The notes below the pieces were generated by a model that searched no databases, was not told the origin of the DNA, and saw nothing but the letters and a program-made list of their open reading frames with translations. This document shows positions 33,926-43,491 of a stretch of DNA of 64,000 nt, in pieces. Source of the stretch: Variovorax sp. HW608 (lineage in GTDB: Bacteria > Pseudomonadota > Gammaproteobacteria > Burkholderiales > Burkholderiaceae_C); assembly GCF_900090195.1 (NCBI RefSeq), contig NZ_LT607803.1, positions 372,001-436,000 on the forward strand, read 5' to 3'. Both the position numbers and the translations under genes were made by a program. Each line of letters opens with the position of its first letter. Positions within the stretch are counted from its first letter, which is position 1.

Positions 33926-34658
33926 CTTGGAGGGCTAGTAGGCATCTGTGCGGCCTCACTGTGCGCCCTTGCGGGGTGCTCTGATCTGAGGGTGCTCGAT
34001 CCGCTGCCGGCGGAGCGTCGCTACGCCAAGGCCGCTAGATCAATCATATTTCAATGGCCACGCCGATGGTGGACAACTGGTCTCGGACATGGGGTCACTT
34101 CGTGGTTGGCTCCGGCAGCGCTTGCCTCGATGTGACGGAGCCGCGGAAGCATTGGCCCTGTTGCGCGCTCGTGCCGCTGGCTAGCGCCCCGGCGATATAG
34201 CCACAGGATCGCGGGGACGCCGCAGCCCTTGCTTTGAACCCGGCGCATTGTTTGCGCCGTCCGCGAAACCCAAGACTCTCGAGAGGGCCAGCGCGGTCAG
34301 GGTCTCGAGGTCAGACGCTCGACTCGTCTATGTTGAAACCAGGCTTGTCGAAGCGCCTCACTTCGTGGCTTCGAGCCCGGGGCTGATGGCGTAGATCCTG
34401 CGAAGCATTGAAGTGAGAGCCAGTCGCGGAAATTTGAGCACGCTGCATTGTGGATGAGCTGCTTCGTTGGGCGAGGGCCCGTGAACAGGATCAAGAAGGT
34501 GAGTAGAAGACTCAGCGGCGTTCAAAAGGCCAAGATGGCCATGGACGCCGTCAAAGGTACTCATGTATTCACGGAGAAGCTGCGTGCTACGCGAACATGT
34601 CTTCCTTGATCTCATCGAAGGAGGGCGAGGGCGACCGCCTCACCCTCCGTCAAAGGCG
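33926..34658. other. Long stretch without a recognisable gene
   Basis: About 730 bases. Short frames on both strands show no family-like sequence, and the codon pattern looks degraded. It may be remnants of a lost gene; no insertion-sequence ends were seen. Confidence 0.4.
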
Positions 34659-36011
34659 CTAGCGATTTGGTGCAGTACGCTCGGATTTCACCAACAACAC
34701 AAGGATTCCACCCAGCACCAGCAAACCTGCAAGCATGTGAAGCCCCGCGTTGGTACTTTGAGTCGCGTCCTTGATGAGGCCGATCAAAAACGGTGCGCTG
34801 AAGCCGGAGAGATTACCGAACGAATTGATGAAAGCGATGCCAGCTGCGGCTGCCGTGCCACCGAGGAATGCTGTCGGTATTCCCCAGAAAATCGGGATCG
34901 TCGACATAATCCCCATGGTGGCAATCGTCAGACCGACCATCGAGAGCGTCACGTTGCCGCCGTAGGCCACGCTCATGACCAAGCCGAGGGCACCGACGAT
35001 GGCTGCAATTGCGCTGTGCCAGCGATATTCCAGGCGGTGGTCCGCGCTGCGGGCCATGAAGTACATTGCGATAACGCCGAATGTCCACGGTACGGCGCTA
35101 ATCAGACCGATGTCCAAGGCTCCCTTGACGCCCATTGCCTTGATGATGCTAGGGAGCCAGAACGAAATGCCATAGATCCCTGCGGTGAAAGTGAAGTACA
35201 CAATCGCCAGCAGCCAAACGCGGCCATTGCCAAGCACGCTAAGGATATGAGGCTCCGCCTTGCCGACACCTTCTTGCGCGATGTCCCGCACAATTAGTTC
35301 GCGCTCAGGGGCGGTGAGCCATTTGGCGTCCGCGACCCGATCTTCGAGATAACGCAGCACGACCAGACCGAGCGCCACCGTCGGCAGACCCTGCAAGAGG
35401 AAGAGCCACTGCCAGCCGGCCCAGCCGTGCACGCCGCCCACGCCTTGCAGGATCCAGCCCGAGATCGGACCACCGAGGATGCCGGCGAACGGAATCGCGG
35501 CCACGAAGAATGACGTGGCCTTGCTACGTCGCCAGGCAGGGTACCAGTAGGTCAGGTACAGAATGATTCCCGGAAAGAATCCGGCTTCGGCCACGCCGAG
35601 TAGGAAGCGGACCACATAGAAGGATGTGGCCGAGTTGACAAACATGGTGCCGGCAGAGAGCAGGCCCCAGGTGATCATGATGCGAGCGATCCATCGCCGG
35701 GCACCAACCTTGTGGAGGATGACGTTGCTTGGCACTTCAAACAGGAAGTAGCCGATGAAGAAAATGCCGGCTCCGAGGCCGTAAACGGCTTCGCTGAACT
35801 GCAAATCGCTCTGCATCTGGAGCTTTGCGAAGCCGATGTTTACACGGTCCAGGTAGGCGACGATGTAGCAAATGAACAGGAGCGGAAGGAGCCGCCAGCC
35901 GACCTTGCGGTAGGTCGCATCTGCGAAGTCGCCCGCGGGCGACGCAATCGCGGCATTTGATTGCCTTGATTCGAAAGTACTTGTGGTCATAGAGGTCTCA
36001 AAATTGTCCAT
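34659..36011 (-). CDS. MFS transporter, anion:cation symporter (ACS) type
   Basis: A 450-residue permease with 12 predicted membrane helices. GWRLLPLLFICYIVAYLDRVNIGFAKLQMQSDL at the start and the loop after helix 4 are hallmarks of the ACS family (aromatic acids, phthalate, tartrate, galactonate). Central and C-terminal helices include FVAAIPFAGILGGPISGWIL and GLTIATMGIMSTIPIFWGIPTAFLGGTAAAAGIAFINSFGNL. It likely imports an organic or aromatic acid with protons. Start at 36011 or at the second methionine (35990). It lies downstream of the tannase-family gene on the same strand, so uptake of that enzyme's product is a reasonable guess. Confidence 0.9.
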   Translation of the reverse strand: MDNFETSMTTSTFESRQSNAAIASPAGDFADATYRKVGWRLLPLLFICYIVAYLDRVNIGFAKLQMQSDLQFSEAVYGLGAGIFFIGYFLFEVPSNVILHKVGARRWIARIMITWGLLSAGTMFVNSATSFYVVRFLLGVAEAGFFPGIILYLTYWYPAWRRSKATSFFVAAIPFAGILGGPISGWILQGVGGVHGWAGWQWLFLLQGLPTVALGLVVLRYLEDRVADAKWLTAPERELIVRDIAQEGVGKAEPHILSVLGNGRVWLLAIVYFTFTAGIYGISFWLPSIIKAMGVKGALDIGLISAVPWTFGVIAMYFMARSADHRLEYRWHSAIAAIVGALGLVMSVAYGGNVTLSMVGLTIATMGIMSTIPIFWGIPTAFLGGTAAAAGIAFINSFGNLSGFSAPFLIGLIKDATQSTNAGLHMLAGLLVLGGILVLLVKSERTAPNR

Positions 36012-36576
36012 GTGACCCGCTGATCGTTGCGCGAACAGCCAAGCCTGGCTCCCGGGTTTACGCGAATACGCTCATAGGGATTGAAGATTCGCGGTTCTCC
36101 GATTGAGATGGTGCTAGAGGCGGACGAGTGCAACGGGAGCGCTTCGCGTGCTTCGCAAGATTGGCCCGCGCAGCGGCTGGGCCGCTGGCCCGGCGCGCAT
36201 GCGAGCGAATCATTACCAAGAGATATTGACGCTGGCCGATGACAGATTCTTGTTTGCCCGGCCGGATGCAGAGGCGGCGTCCAATGCGCTCTGCAATACG
36301 CCGCGCTTGATTGCGCATGCGGGCTGGCTTTTGCGACTGCACTGCCATCTCGTTGCGAAGAGGCTGGTTCCACGACTGAGGTCAGCGGAGCCGAGCAGGC
36401 GCACTAATCCTGACGGCAAGCGGCATCGTGACTTCGGGGGACATCTCTGTACTGTTCAGCGTGCAGCCCCGAAGACGAGGGCCCATGCCCCATCTTCGTG
36501 GCGCTGTCTCGCTGCCCCCTTGGTGCGGACGCGACACCCTCATCTTCGAAAGCCTCGGCGTCCGGCTGCTCAAAGG
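36012..36576. other. Intergenic stretch between transporter and esterase genes
   Basis: About 565 bases with no supported gene. A plus-strand frame runs through it, but it continues antisense across the whole esterase gene and is a shadow. Confidence 0.4.
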
Positions 36577-38493
36577 CTACTTGCAAGCGTAGCTGGCCGC
36601 CTTGAGGATGTCGCCGCTGACATAGGTTGCCTTCGTCGGATAGGCACACGCCGGAAGGCTCATCTCGGGTCCAACCGTAGGGCCAAAACCTGTCCAAATC
36701 GGGGGCACGTATCCGTCCTTGGGCGAATTAAAGACCATCGTGTCCGGCGAGATTCCCTTTTCCACCCAACTGACCAGGGCCTGATACGTCTGAAAGGCGA
36801 CGGGAGCTGGTGGATTGGACTCGCGATTTGCCGACCCATTGAACTCGCCATGGAACAATCCTGGGAGCACGTAGAGCTTGTAGTAGTTCTGCACGGCCGC
36901 CAAGCCGCCCATTTGAGCCACAACGTGGTCATAGTAGTCGGTGTGTCCCTGCAACCATACACTTGCGTCGTGCACGTTGCTCGTATGCAAGAGTTTCGTG
37001 CCCGCGTCCCGAAGCCGAGTCAGATCGGGATTGTTTGTGTTGAAGCCGAATTGGCCGTTCATCGCCTTGAATTTGTCGTACGCGTCGGCGAGTTGTGCGT
37101 AGGTCAAGTTCATCCACCCGTCCTGGCCGTTGCCAGTGGCGTTAATGAACGTAGCCGTGCCCATGCTGGGATCGTGCAGTGCTATCGCAGCGACGTCACG
37201 CCCTACGCCCGGGCCGCCCAACCAGGTGAATGCATTCAGCAGCGAGCGGATATAGCCCCCCCGCGGGTAGCCGTACCATTTCCGTACCCCCGACGGCGGC
37301 GCGTCAAAGCCGTTGTCGATGGCCGGATCAGGCACGCTGCCATCGACTGTCAGCCCGTACCAGATCTTGTTCATGACCAGAGCTTGCTTTTGCGTCAGGC
37401 AGGCAGAGGTACTGTTCGTACCGCCGTCGGTGGTGCACAGGACGGCCGTATCCTTGGTCGGGTCGTAGCGGCAGCTCTTGATGTCGAGAATGAAGCCAAG
37501 ATGCTGGCCCCCGACCATGTCGCAAGCCGATACAGCTGCCCGCGACGCCAAGTCCAACTGCGCCACAGGATCGTTGCCACCGAGTTCGCGCAGCGCCAGC
37601 AGGGCCGGATAGACCTCAGGGAGGAAGGAACTCCAGTCTGGCCCCGGCATCGCCGCAAGAATGCCATCGTACTGCTCCGGCAGATTCTGGGCAACATGCA
37701 GCGCCTGTCGACCACCGCCCGAGCCACCAGAGAAGTACGAATATTGCGGCGCTGAGCCATAGTAGGCCGTCGCCAGCGCCTTGGTCTTGACCGCCTGCTC
37801 GTAGAGACCGCGATAAGTCCAATCTCGCCAGCCGGCTGCATTGTCTGATTTGTCAGGGTTCAGCGCGAAAGAGCCCTGCGTCGGAGACTGTATTCCAGTG
37901 TCGGTCATGGAGGTGACCGCGCCCTCATCGGTGGCCACGCGCGCCGGTGAGTCATCGGTACCCCACATGCCGCTACCTAGGGTCATCTTGTCGAGCGTCG
38001 TCTCCGGCCCGCCGGTCGACCATCCTGGGGTGCCCAGGACGTGAACCCGGTGGATCCAGGCATCTTTCTCCGGCAACCACACCTCAATGCCGATGCCGCG
38101 CGACGTGGAAGGCGCCCCGTCGGGCCCCGGAACGCCAGGCCCAACGAGGAGCTTCACCATGCAAAGATCGGCCGCGAACACGGCCGGCCCGCCCAGAAAG
38201 GCTGCCTGCTGGGCCGTGACACCGAAATACGCGTCGCCCTTCTTGACTTTCTTTACTTGCAAGACGGTCGTGTTTGCATCTGGCTTGAAGGCCGTCTTCA
38301 TTGATTCGTCGCAGGCCAACCCGGTCTGCGCGGTCGTCCCCGTCGACCCAGTCGAGCCCGTCGAGCCCGTCTGTCCAGCCAACCCAAGCAGCCCGCTATT
38401 GCTACTTCCCCCACCGCCGCACGCGGAAAGCAATGCCAGCGTCGCGGTTGTCGTCGCTGCTGCCAGCACACCCAGGTGCACCACTCGTCTCAT
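36577..38493 (-). CDS. Tannase/feruloyl esterase family lipoprotein
   Basis: A 638-residue esterase-like protein. The signal peptide ends in a lipobox (LLSAC, C25), followed by a Gly/Ser/Thr-rich spacer with repeated GST units, so it is probably anchored to a membrane facing the periplasm or outside. The alpha/beta-hydrolase core carries the nucleophile S258 (SGGSGGGRQ), an aspartate D509 (HTSNVHDASV) and a histidine H548 (PGLFHGEFNG). The family normally has a CS-D-HC motif; both cysteines are glycine here. Such enzymes release phenolic acids (gallate, ferulate, hydroxyethyl-terephthalate esters). The substrate is unknown. Confidence 0.85.
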   Translation of the reverse strand: MRRVVHLGVLAAATTTATLALLSACGGGGSSNSGLLGLAGQTGSTGSTGSTGTTAQTGLACDESMKTAFKPDANTTVLQVKKVKKGDAYFGVTAQQAAFLGGPAVFAADLCMVKLLVGPGVPGPDGAPSTSRGIGIEVWLPEKDAWIHRVHVLGTPGWSTGGPETTLDKMTLGSGMWGTDDSPARVATDEGAVTSMTDTGIQSPTQGSFALNPDKSDNAAGWRDWTYRGLYEQAVKTKALATAYYGSAPQYSYFSGGSGGGRQALHVAQNLPEQYDGILAAMPGPDWSSFLPEVYPALLALRELGGNDPVAQLDLASRAAVSACDMVGGQHLGFILDIKSCRYDPTKDTAVLCTTDGGTNSTSACLTQKQALVMNKIWYGLTVDGSVPDPAIDNGFDAPPSGVRKWYGYPRGGYIRSLLNAFTWLGGPGVGRDVAAIALHDPSMGTATFINATGNGQDGWMNLTYAQLADAYDKFKAMNGQFGFNTNNPDLTRLRDAGTKLLHTSNVHDASVWLQGHTDYYDHVVAQMGGLAAVQNYYKLYVLPGLFHGEFNGSANRESNPPAPVAFQTYQALVSWVEKGISPDTMVFNSPKDGYVPPIWTGFGPTVGPEMSLPACAYPTKATYVSGDILKAASYACK

Positions 38494-38998
38494 GTGTATC
38501 TCCGTGCGCCGACCTCAGATCGGCGAGATGTTGTGAATGAAAGACCCATACGTTGAAGTCGAAGAGAGCCCTGTCCAAAGGATGTGTGCTCGCTCTTCGT
38601 GTCAGGATTTTTCCGCTGTATCCATGGGTCCCCTGTAGGGTTTACGCGCGCTAGGTCAGATGGATTTGCGAAGCAAGGCTCTCGAATCGAGATGGTTGAG
38701 GACGCTAGCTACATAGACTCTGCCCGTAGAACGCCCGGTACGGGCGAATCCGGAACGCCAACTCATCAATGCCGCAATGAAGCGAATTAGGTTACGGGTC
38801 ATAGACCACTGGGTCCTGCGGGTTTTGTGCTTAACGAAGTGCTGGAGGGGGGCGCCCGCGCACCCTCGGTTTCGAGGAATCTGGCAACGCGCTGTCTTCT
38901 TGATGCTGTAGATTCCCATCGCAGTGACGGATGGCTACCGGGGCTGCGCAGGCAAGTTTGGAGGTGCGCAATGAGCGCCGCCGTAACCTTCCTCCAAT
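38494..38998. other. Upstream region of the esterase gene
   Basis: About 500 bases. The first 90 or so should hold the esterase promoter. No coding frame is convincing in the rest, which leads into the AtuA-like pseudogene. Confidence 0.35.
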
Positions 38999-39243
38999 GC
39001 CGTCCTCCTTGGAGCCTCGACAGCATGATCGCGTAATCGCTTCGAGCCTGCTTCTGATTTGGTTGCTCGTGGAGCGCTGGACTACCATTGCTTCGATTCG
39101 ACGCCCGAAGTGACCATGAGCGCAGCTCAGGTGGCGCACATCAGAAAACCGGAGCATCCGGTGCGCGACCTGTACCTGGTCGAACGGCTACAGCCGATCC
39201 TTCGTGATTGCAAGCGCGAGCGCATTCGCATCATCACCAACTA
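38999..39243 (+). pseudogene. AtuA-like (acyclic terpene utilisation, DUF1446) gene, N-terminal remnant
   Basis: In one frame the DNA reads VLLGAST-A-stop-SRNRFEPASDLVARGALDYHCFD, then VTMSAAQVAHIRKP and LYLVERLQPILRDCKRERIRIITN. This fits the start of AtuA/DUF1446 proteins (G-A-G..DR.EPA..L...G.LDY..FD...E.T......, then ..IR.ITNMGAANP). A TGA at 39026-39028 interrupts the frame, and an IS630 element is inserted right after IITN. The gene is therefore doubly dead. A few bases after the element (about 40419-40490) may continue the gene with one base missing. Confidence 0.55.
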
Positions 39244-40416
39244 GTGTAGTGCGCTTGAAATAATAGAACTTATTTGATACACTCCGACCTCGGCGGAGGT
39301 CGTCATGCGCATTGCCCCAAGGATCGAACTGGATGCGGCTGTTCAACGAGAGTTGACGGCCTTGGCGCGGCGAGGCCGCGTCGAGGCTCGTGTGCAGCAG
39401 CGCGCCAAGATCGTGTTGTTGGCCGCTCAGGGCTGGCAGAACAAGGACATCGCCTCCGAGGTCGATCTGGATCGGCGCCAGGTGGCCTTGTGGCGCCAGC
39501 GCTTCCTGGAAGGCGGGGTGGAGGCACTGATGCAGGATGCGCCGCGCCCAGGGCGTACCCCGAGCGTGACCACCGCCGAGTTTGAATCGAGCGTCGTGGA
39601 CAAGACGCTTCACGAAAAGCCCATCGCGGCCACGCACTGGAGCACGCGCACGCTGGCCGCGCAGCTCGGCGTGGGGCCGACAACGATTCGCCGCGTGTGG
39701 AAGCGCAACGGTCTGAAGCCGCATAGGCAAAGCACCTTCAAGCTCTCGCGGGACCCGCGCTTCGAGGACAAGCTGCTGGACGTCGTGGGGCTCTATCTGA
39801 ACCCACCCGAGCGCGCCTTGGTGCTGAGCTGCGACGAGAAAAGCCAGATCCAGGCGCTCAACCGCACTCAGCCCGGCTTGCCGATGAAGAAAGGCCGCGC
39901 CGGCACCGTCACGCACGATTACAAGCGCCACGGCACGACCACCCTGTTCGCCGCCTTGAACACCCTGGACGGCACCGTGATCTCGATGTGCCAGCAGCAA
40001 CACCGCCACGCCGAGTGGTTGCAGTTCCTGCGCCTGATCCAGCGCAAGACGCCCAAGCACCTGAAGTTGCACCTGATCGTGGACAACTACGGCACCCACA
40101 CCCACCCAGAGGTTCAAGCCTGGCTCGCCAAGCACCCGCGCTTTGTCATGCACTTCACACCCACCAGTGCTTCGTGGCTCAACATGGTCGAGCGCTTCTT
40201 CCGCGACATCTCGGAGAACCGCATCCGGCGCGACAGCTTCACCAGCGTGCCTGAGCTGGAATTGGCGATCGATCTCTACGTCGAGCACCACAACGCCAAT
40301 CCCAAGGCCTTCATCTGGACCGCCAGCGCCACCGACATTCTGGCCAAGGTCACGCGAGCCAAGGCCGCCCTGGCGCGGACCAAGAGATAAGTACATATTT
40401 ACGTGGCGCACTACAC
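39244..40416 (+). mobile_element. IS630-family insertion sequence
   Basis: A complete element of 1173 bp. The ends are perfect inverted repeats, GTGTAGTGCGC (39244-39254) and GCGCACTACAC (40406-40416). A TA dinucleotide flanks each end (39242-39243 and 40417-40418), the target duplication typical of the IS630/Tc1 group. Beyond the first 11 bases the two ends remain loosely similar (both contain AACTTAT/TACTTAT about 30 bases in). One transposase gene fills the element. It sits inside an AtuA-like pseudogene. Confidence 0.92.
39305..40390 (+). CDS. IS630-family transposase
   Basis: A 361-residue protein in a single frame. An N-terminal helix-turn-helix pair (RRGRVEARVQQRAKIVLLAAQGWQNKDIASEVDLDRRQVALWRQRF and THWSTRTLAAQLGVGPTTIRRVWKRNGL) precedes the DDE domain: D in VLSCDEKSQIQAL, D in LHLIVDNYGTHTH and E in WLNMVERFFRDI. 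No frameshift is needed, so it appears intact and potentially active. Confidence 0.95.
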   Translation: MRIAPRIELDAAVQRELTALARRGRVEARVQQRAKIVLLAAQGWQNKDIASEVDLDRRQVALWRQRFLEGGVEALMQDAPRPGRTPSVTTAEFESSVVDKTLHEKPIAATHWSTRTLAAQLGVGPTTIRRVWKRNGLKPHRQSTFKLSRDPRFEDKLLDVVGLYLNPPERALVLSCDEKSQIQALNRTQPGLPMKKGRAGTVTHDYKRHGTTTLFAALNTLDGTVISMCQQQHRHAEWLQFLRLIQRKTPKHLKLHLIVDNYGTHTHPEVQAWLAKHPRFVMHFTPTSASWLNMVERFFRDISENRIRRDSFTSVPELELAIDLYVEHHNANPKAFIWTASATDILAKVTRAKAALARTKR

Positions 40417-40478
40417 TAGGGGTGGCGAGATCACGGTCGGTGCGATTGGTCGATCATCTGCAACTGCGAGGCTGGGCT

Positions 40479-41579
40479 TCAAACGCGGTTTTTGGCCGAT
40501 TGACGTTGTCCCGGGGGTAGGTGCTTGTCATCCTTGGATGCCTTGTTCTCGGGCTTTGGCTGACCACTGCCAGTTCTACCTCTGCCGCGGCGGCTATCGG
40601 GCGACGCAGCAATTTCGGAGGGCTTTTGTTGAATGTTGTGGACTGTCTGCGCTCGCTCCTTAAGAAATTCACACAGCTGCATCGCAGCAGATCCAAGGCC
40701 GGATTCCGGGCGAAGCATCCCGATCGGCGCGAGTTCTGCAGCGGGTCCCCAGTGCACTTGCGCGAGTTGGCCGGAGTCGAGCATTGGGCGCGCAAGGTTC
40801 AACGGCATTAGCGCCAGCAGATTTTTACGCAGAAGTAGCCACCAGATCATTGGCATCGAGCGCGTAACGATCGGAAAGGTGCCCGGTGGCGCCGGAAAGG
40901 CTGCGGCCAATTCGTCGAATCGACTTCTCGCTGCCAATCCCGCCGGGAGCTGCAGCCAAGTCTGGGCCGCCAAGTCCCTCAGGCTCGGCTTTCGGGCGCC
41001 AGCAAGAGGATGGTCGGCCCGGCACAAGACAACAAAGCAGTCTTTAAGGAGGGCGTCGAAGATCCAGCCTTCGGGGGTAACAACGGGTTGCCGGCAAACG
41101 ACGAGATCGACCTCGTCGCGCGAGATCGCGAGCAACTGGTCTTCCCCTTCGACCTCCTGCAGATGCACTTGGATGCTCGGGCGCACCGAACTGAATTGGA
41201 GTAATGCTTCGAAGAGCAACCCATGGATGGCTGAGGCGGAACCAATCATGCGCACGGATCCCGCTCCCTGATTCTGCCGAGCTGCCAGTATTTCAGAACC
41301 ACTGGCAAGCCCAAGAAGCAACTGGCGAGCAACGGGCAGCAAGTCTACGCACACCGGTGTTGGACGCACACCGCGGGCGTGCCGGTCGAACAGTCGGGTC
41401 TCCAGAAGCTGCTCCAGATAGGCCAGCGTCTGTGTCACCGAAGACTGCGTCAGGCCAACCGCCTCCGCCGTACGCTGCACGCTGCCCAGTTCAGCCAGGT
41501 TGAGCAGCACTTGGATGTGCCGAAACTTGCCGCGCGCGAGCAATCGGTTGAGCAACGATGTGGGGGACTGGAAGGCCAT
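40479..41579 (-). CDS. LysR-family regulator with run-on C-terminal tail
   Basis: 366 residues from the ATG at 41579. The helix-turn-helix is ARGKFRHIQVLLNLAELGSVQRTAEAVGLTQSSVTQTLAYLEQLL and a PBP2-type effector domain follows to about residue 310 (QLCEFLKER). The last 50 residues are polar and repetitive in character (PDSRRGRGRTGSGQPKPENKASKDDKH), unlike LysR ends. They read into the flank of the IS630/AtuA region, suggesting the original stop was lost. It is divergent from a Bug gene (115 bases apart), and its closest relative here is the LysR at 45384-46343. Confidence 0.9.
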   Translation of the reverse strand: MAFQSPTSLLNRLLARGKFRHIQVLLNLAELGSVQRTAEAVGLTQSSVTQTLAYLEQLLETRLFDRHARGVRPTPVCVDLLPVARQLLLGLASGSEILAARQNQGAGSVRMIGSASAIHGLLFEALLQFSSVRPSIQVHLQEVEGEDQLLAISRDEVDLVVCRQPVVTPEGWIFDALLKDCFVVLCRADHPLAGARKPSLRDLAAQTWLQLPAGLAARSRFDELAAAFPAPPGTFPIVTRSMPMIWWLLLRKNLLALMPLNLARPMLDSGQLAQVHWGPAAELAPIGMLRPESGLGSAAMQLCEFLKERAQTVHNIQQKPSEIAASPDSRRGRGRTGSGQPKPENKASKDDKHLPPGQRQSAKNRV

Positions 41580-41694
41580 TAGGAAGTCTAATCGAAATGG
41601 CAAAATATTAATTTGTTTACGATTGCTCGAAGATCGAAGATTCTGCTGTCACCAGCCAATGCAGCGGCGTTCGACCGCCGACAGAGACAGCACG

Positions 41695-42672
41695 ATGAAG
41701 AACCCCCTGCGTCGCCTTTTCCTAGTCGCCGTGCTCGCGAGCACCTCCATCGGGGCAGCGTACGCCCAGACTGGAAACTGGCCGTCCCGTCCCATCCGCA
41801 TCGTGGTACCGGCCCCGGTGGGCGGGCCTTATGACCTGACCATGAGACCGCTCGCGCAGCAGATGTCGCAGATGCTCAAGCAGCCCGTGGTGATCGACAA
41901 CCGGCCGAGCGCCGGCAATATTGTGGGTACGCAAATAGGTGCGGGTGCCCCGCCTGATGGCTACACGCTCACCATGACGGGCATGTTCAACACCATCAGT
42001 CAGAGCATGTACTCCAAGCTGTCCTTTGACATCGTCAAGAGTTTTGAGCATATCGGCGCGATCGGGGAGGGTGCTCAGTGGCTTGTGGTACGCAGCGATG
42101 CAGGTATTTCGAGCTTCCAGGATCTCGTGGAGCAGGCTCGTCGTGAGGCCGGGAAAATAAACTACGCGAGCTCCGGCACGGGCAGTACTGGTCACCTAGT
42201 CATGGAGCTTTTGCAGCGTGCCACGCATACCCAAATGACGCATATCCCATATAAGGGCGGCGGTCCTGCTTTGCAGGACGTTCTGGCCGGGGTGGTTTCT
42301 GTTAGCGTGGTGCCTCCGACTTCTGTGTTGGCATCGGTACAGGCTGGAAAGCTCAAGGTGCTTGCAACTTCGGGCGCAACACGAAGCCCGGACACACCCG
42401 ATGTGCCTACATTCGCAGAGCTTGGATACAAGCAGTTGACCGTGACATCCTGGGTCGGCCTGTCCGCACCCAAGGGTACGCCTGCAGCCGTGGTTGACAA
42501 GATCAATTCCACAATGAACTCGGCCCTGAGAGAGCCGGCGCTGCGTAAGCAGTTGGAAGCCCAAGGATTGTCCGTGCTTCGCACGACCCCGCAGGAGTAT
42601 GCGCAGTTGGTCAACGCCGACACCGAACGTTGGGGAGCCTTGGTGCGCAGCCTAAATCTCAAAGCAAACTGA
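41695..42672 (+). CDS. Bug-family substrate-binding protein
   Basis: A 325-residue periplasmic receptor. The signal peptide is MKNPLRRLFLVAVLASTSIGAAYA and mature sequence begins at QTGNWPSRPIRIVVPAPVGGPYDLTMRPLAQ. Conserved GAPPDGYTLTMTG, INYASSGTGSTGHLVMELL, HIPYKGGGPALQDVLAG and TSWVGLSAPKGTPAAVVDKIN mark a complete Bug protein. It is controlled presumably by the divergent LysR and is followed after 15 bases by an alpha/beta hydrolase. Confidence 0.93.
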   Translation: MKNPLRRLFLVAVLASTSIGAAYAQTGNWPSRPIRIVVPAPVGGPYDLTMRPLAQQMSQMLKQPVVIDNRPSAGNIVGTQIGAGAPPDGYTLTMTGMFNTISQSMYSKLSFDIVKSFEHIGAIGEGAQWLVVRSDAGISSFQDLVEQARREAGKINYASSGTGSTGHLVMELLQRATHTQMTHIPYKGGGPALQDVLAGVVSVSVVPPTSVLASVQAGKLKVLATSGATRSPDTPDVPTFAELGYKQLTVTSWVGLSAPKGTPAAVVDKINSTMNSALREPALRKQLEAQGLSVLRTTPQEYAQLVNADTERWGALVRSLNLKAN

Positions 42673-42687
42673 AAGAGATAGAAGACC

Positions 42688-43491
42688 ATGCCATTTGCAG
42701 ATTCCCGGGGACGCCAGATTTACTACGAGCGTCACGGTGAAGGTCGAGCGGTGCTGTTTTGCCACGGCGCTGGCTCCAACGCCGCGACTTGGTGGCAGCA
42801 ACTACCGGTGTTCAGCCGGCACTACACGTGCATCACGATGGACATACGGTGCTTTGGGCGATCAGCCGCACCGATTGAGGAGTTCGTTCTGGAGAATTTT
42901 GTCGAAGACGTGACGCGGATACTCGACAAGGAGAAGCTCGACAAGGTTAGTCTGGTCGGGCAGTCGCTCGGAGGAATGATCGGACTGAAGCTGGCCTTGA
43001 CTCATCCAGATCGCCTGGCCGCGTTCATTGGCTGTGATACGTCGCTCGCGATCAATCACCCCGTCTTGCTGGAGATCTTGGCCGCCCGGCGGATCTCTCA
43101 ACGAGCTGTTGCGATTGAGCAGCGCTCAATGGGTCGCTGGTTCCTCGAGAACCATCCGGACAAAGCCGGCTTGTACGCGCAAATCAACCACTTCAACCCA
43201 AGCACGCACTCGATATCGGCTGACCGGTGGGACGCCGCGATCGGTTCCCTGATGCAACCTGATCGCCTAGTTCCAATGGAGGCGCTCGGGCAGGTGCAGT
43301 GTCCGACGTTGATGCTGGTTGGCAGCGAGGATCCGATCGTTCCTGTCGCGGTGGCGCGCGAAGTGGTACCGCTGGTGCCCGGGGCGGAGCTTGTTGTTGT
43401 GGACGATGCGGGGCATTCGACCTACTTCGAGAAGCCGGTGGAGTTCAATCAAAAAGTGCTCGAATTCATCGCGCGACGCGCCATTTATTGA
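42688..43491 (+). CDS. Alpha/beta hydrolase
   Basis: A 267-residue hydrolase with a full triad: S in LVGQSLGGMIGLKLA (about 92), D in LMLVGSEDPIVP (about 211) and H in DDAGHSTYFEKP (about 240). An oxyanion HGAGSNAATWW motif lies near the start. Similar to small carboxylesterases, lactonases and C-C hydrolases such as 3-oxoadipate enol-lactonase; the substrate is not resolved. It follows the Bug gene in a two-gene operon, so it may hydrolyse the ligand that the receptor binds. Confidence 0.9.
   Translation: MPFADSRGRQIYYERHGEGRAVLFCHGAGSNAATWWQQLPVFSRHYTCITMDIRCFGRSAAPIEEFVLENFVEDVTRILDKEKLDKVSLVGQSLGGMIGLKLALTHPDRLAAFIGCDTSLAINHPVLLEILAARRISQRAVAIEQRSMGRWFLENHPDKAGLYAQINHFNPSTHSISADRWDAAIGSLMQPDRLVPMEALGQVQCPTLMLVGSEDPIVPVAVAREVVPLVPGAELVVVDDAGHSTYFEKPVEFNQKVLEFIARRAIY

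Noticed and set aside
36148..37755. A 535-codon plus-strand frame
   Set aside because: Mostly antisense to the tannase-family gene, which carries a signal peptide and catalytic residues.
38330..38380. Short tandem repeat
   Set aside because: The repeated 9-base units encode the GST-rich lipoprotein spacer of the esterase and are explained by that low-complexity linker.
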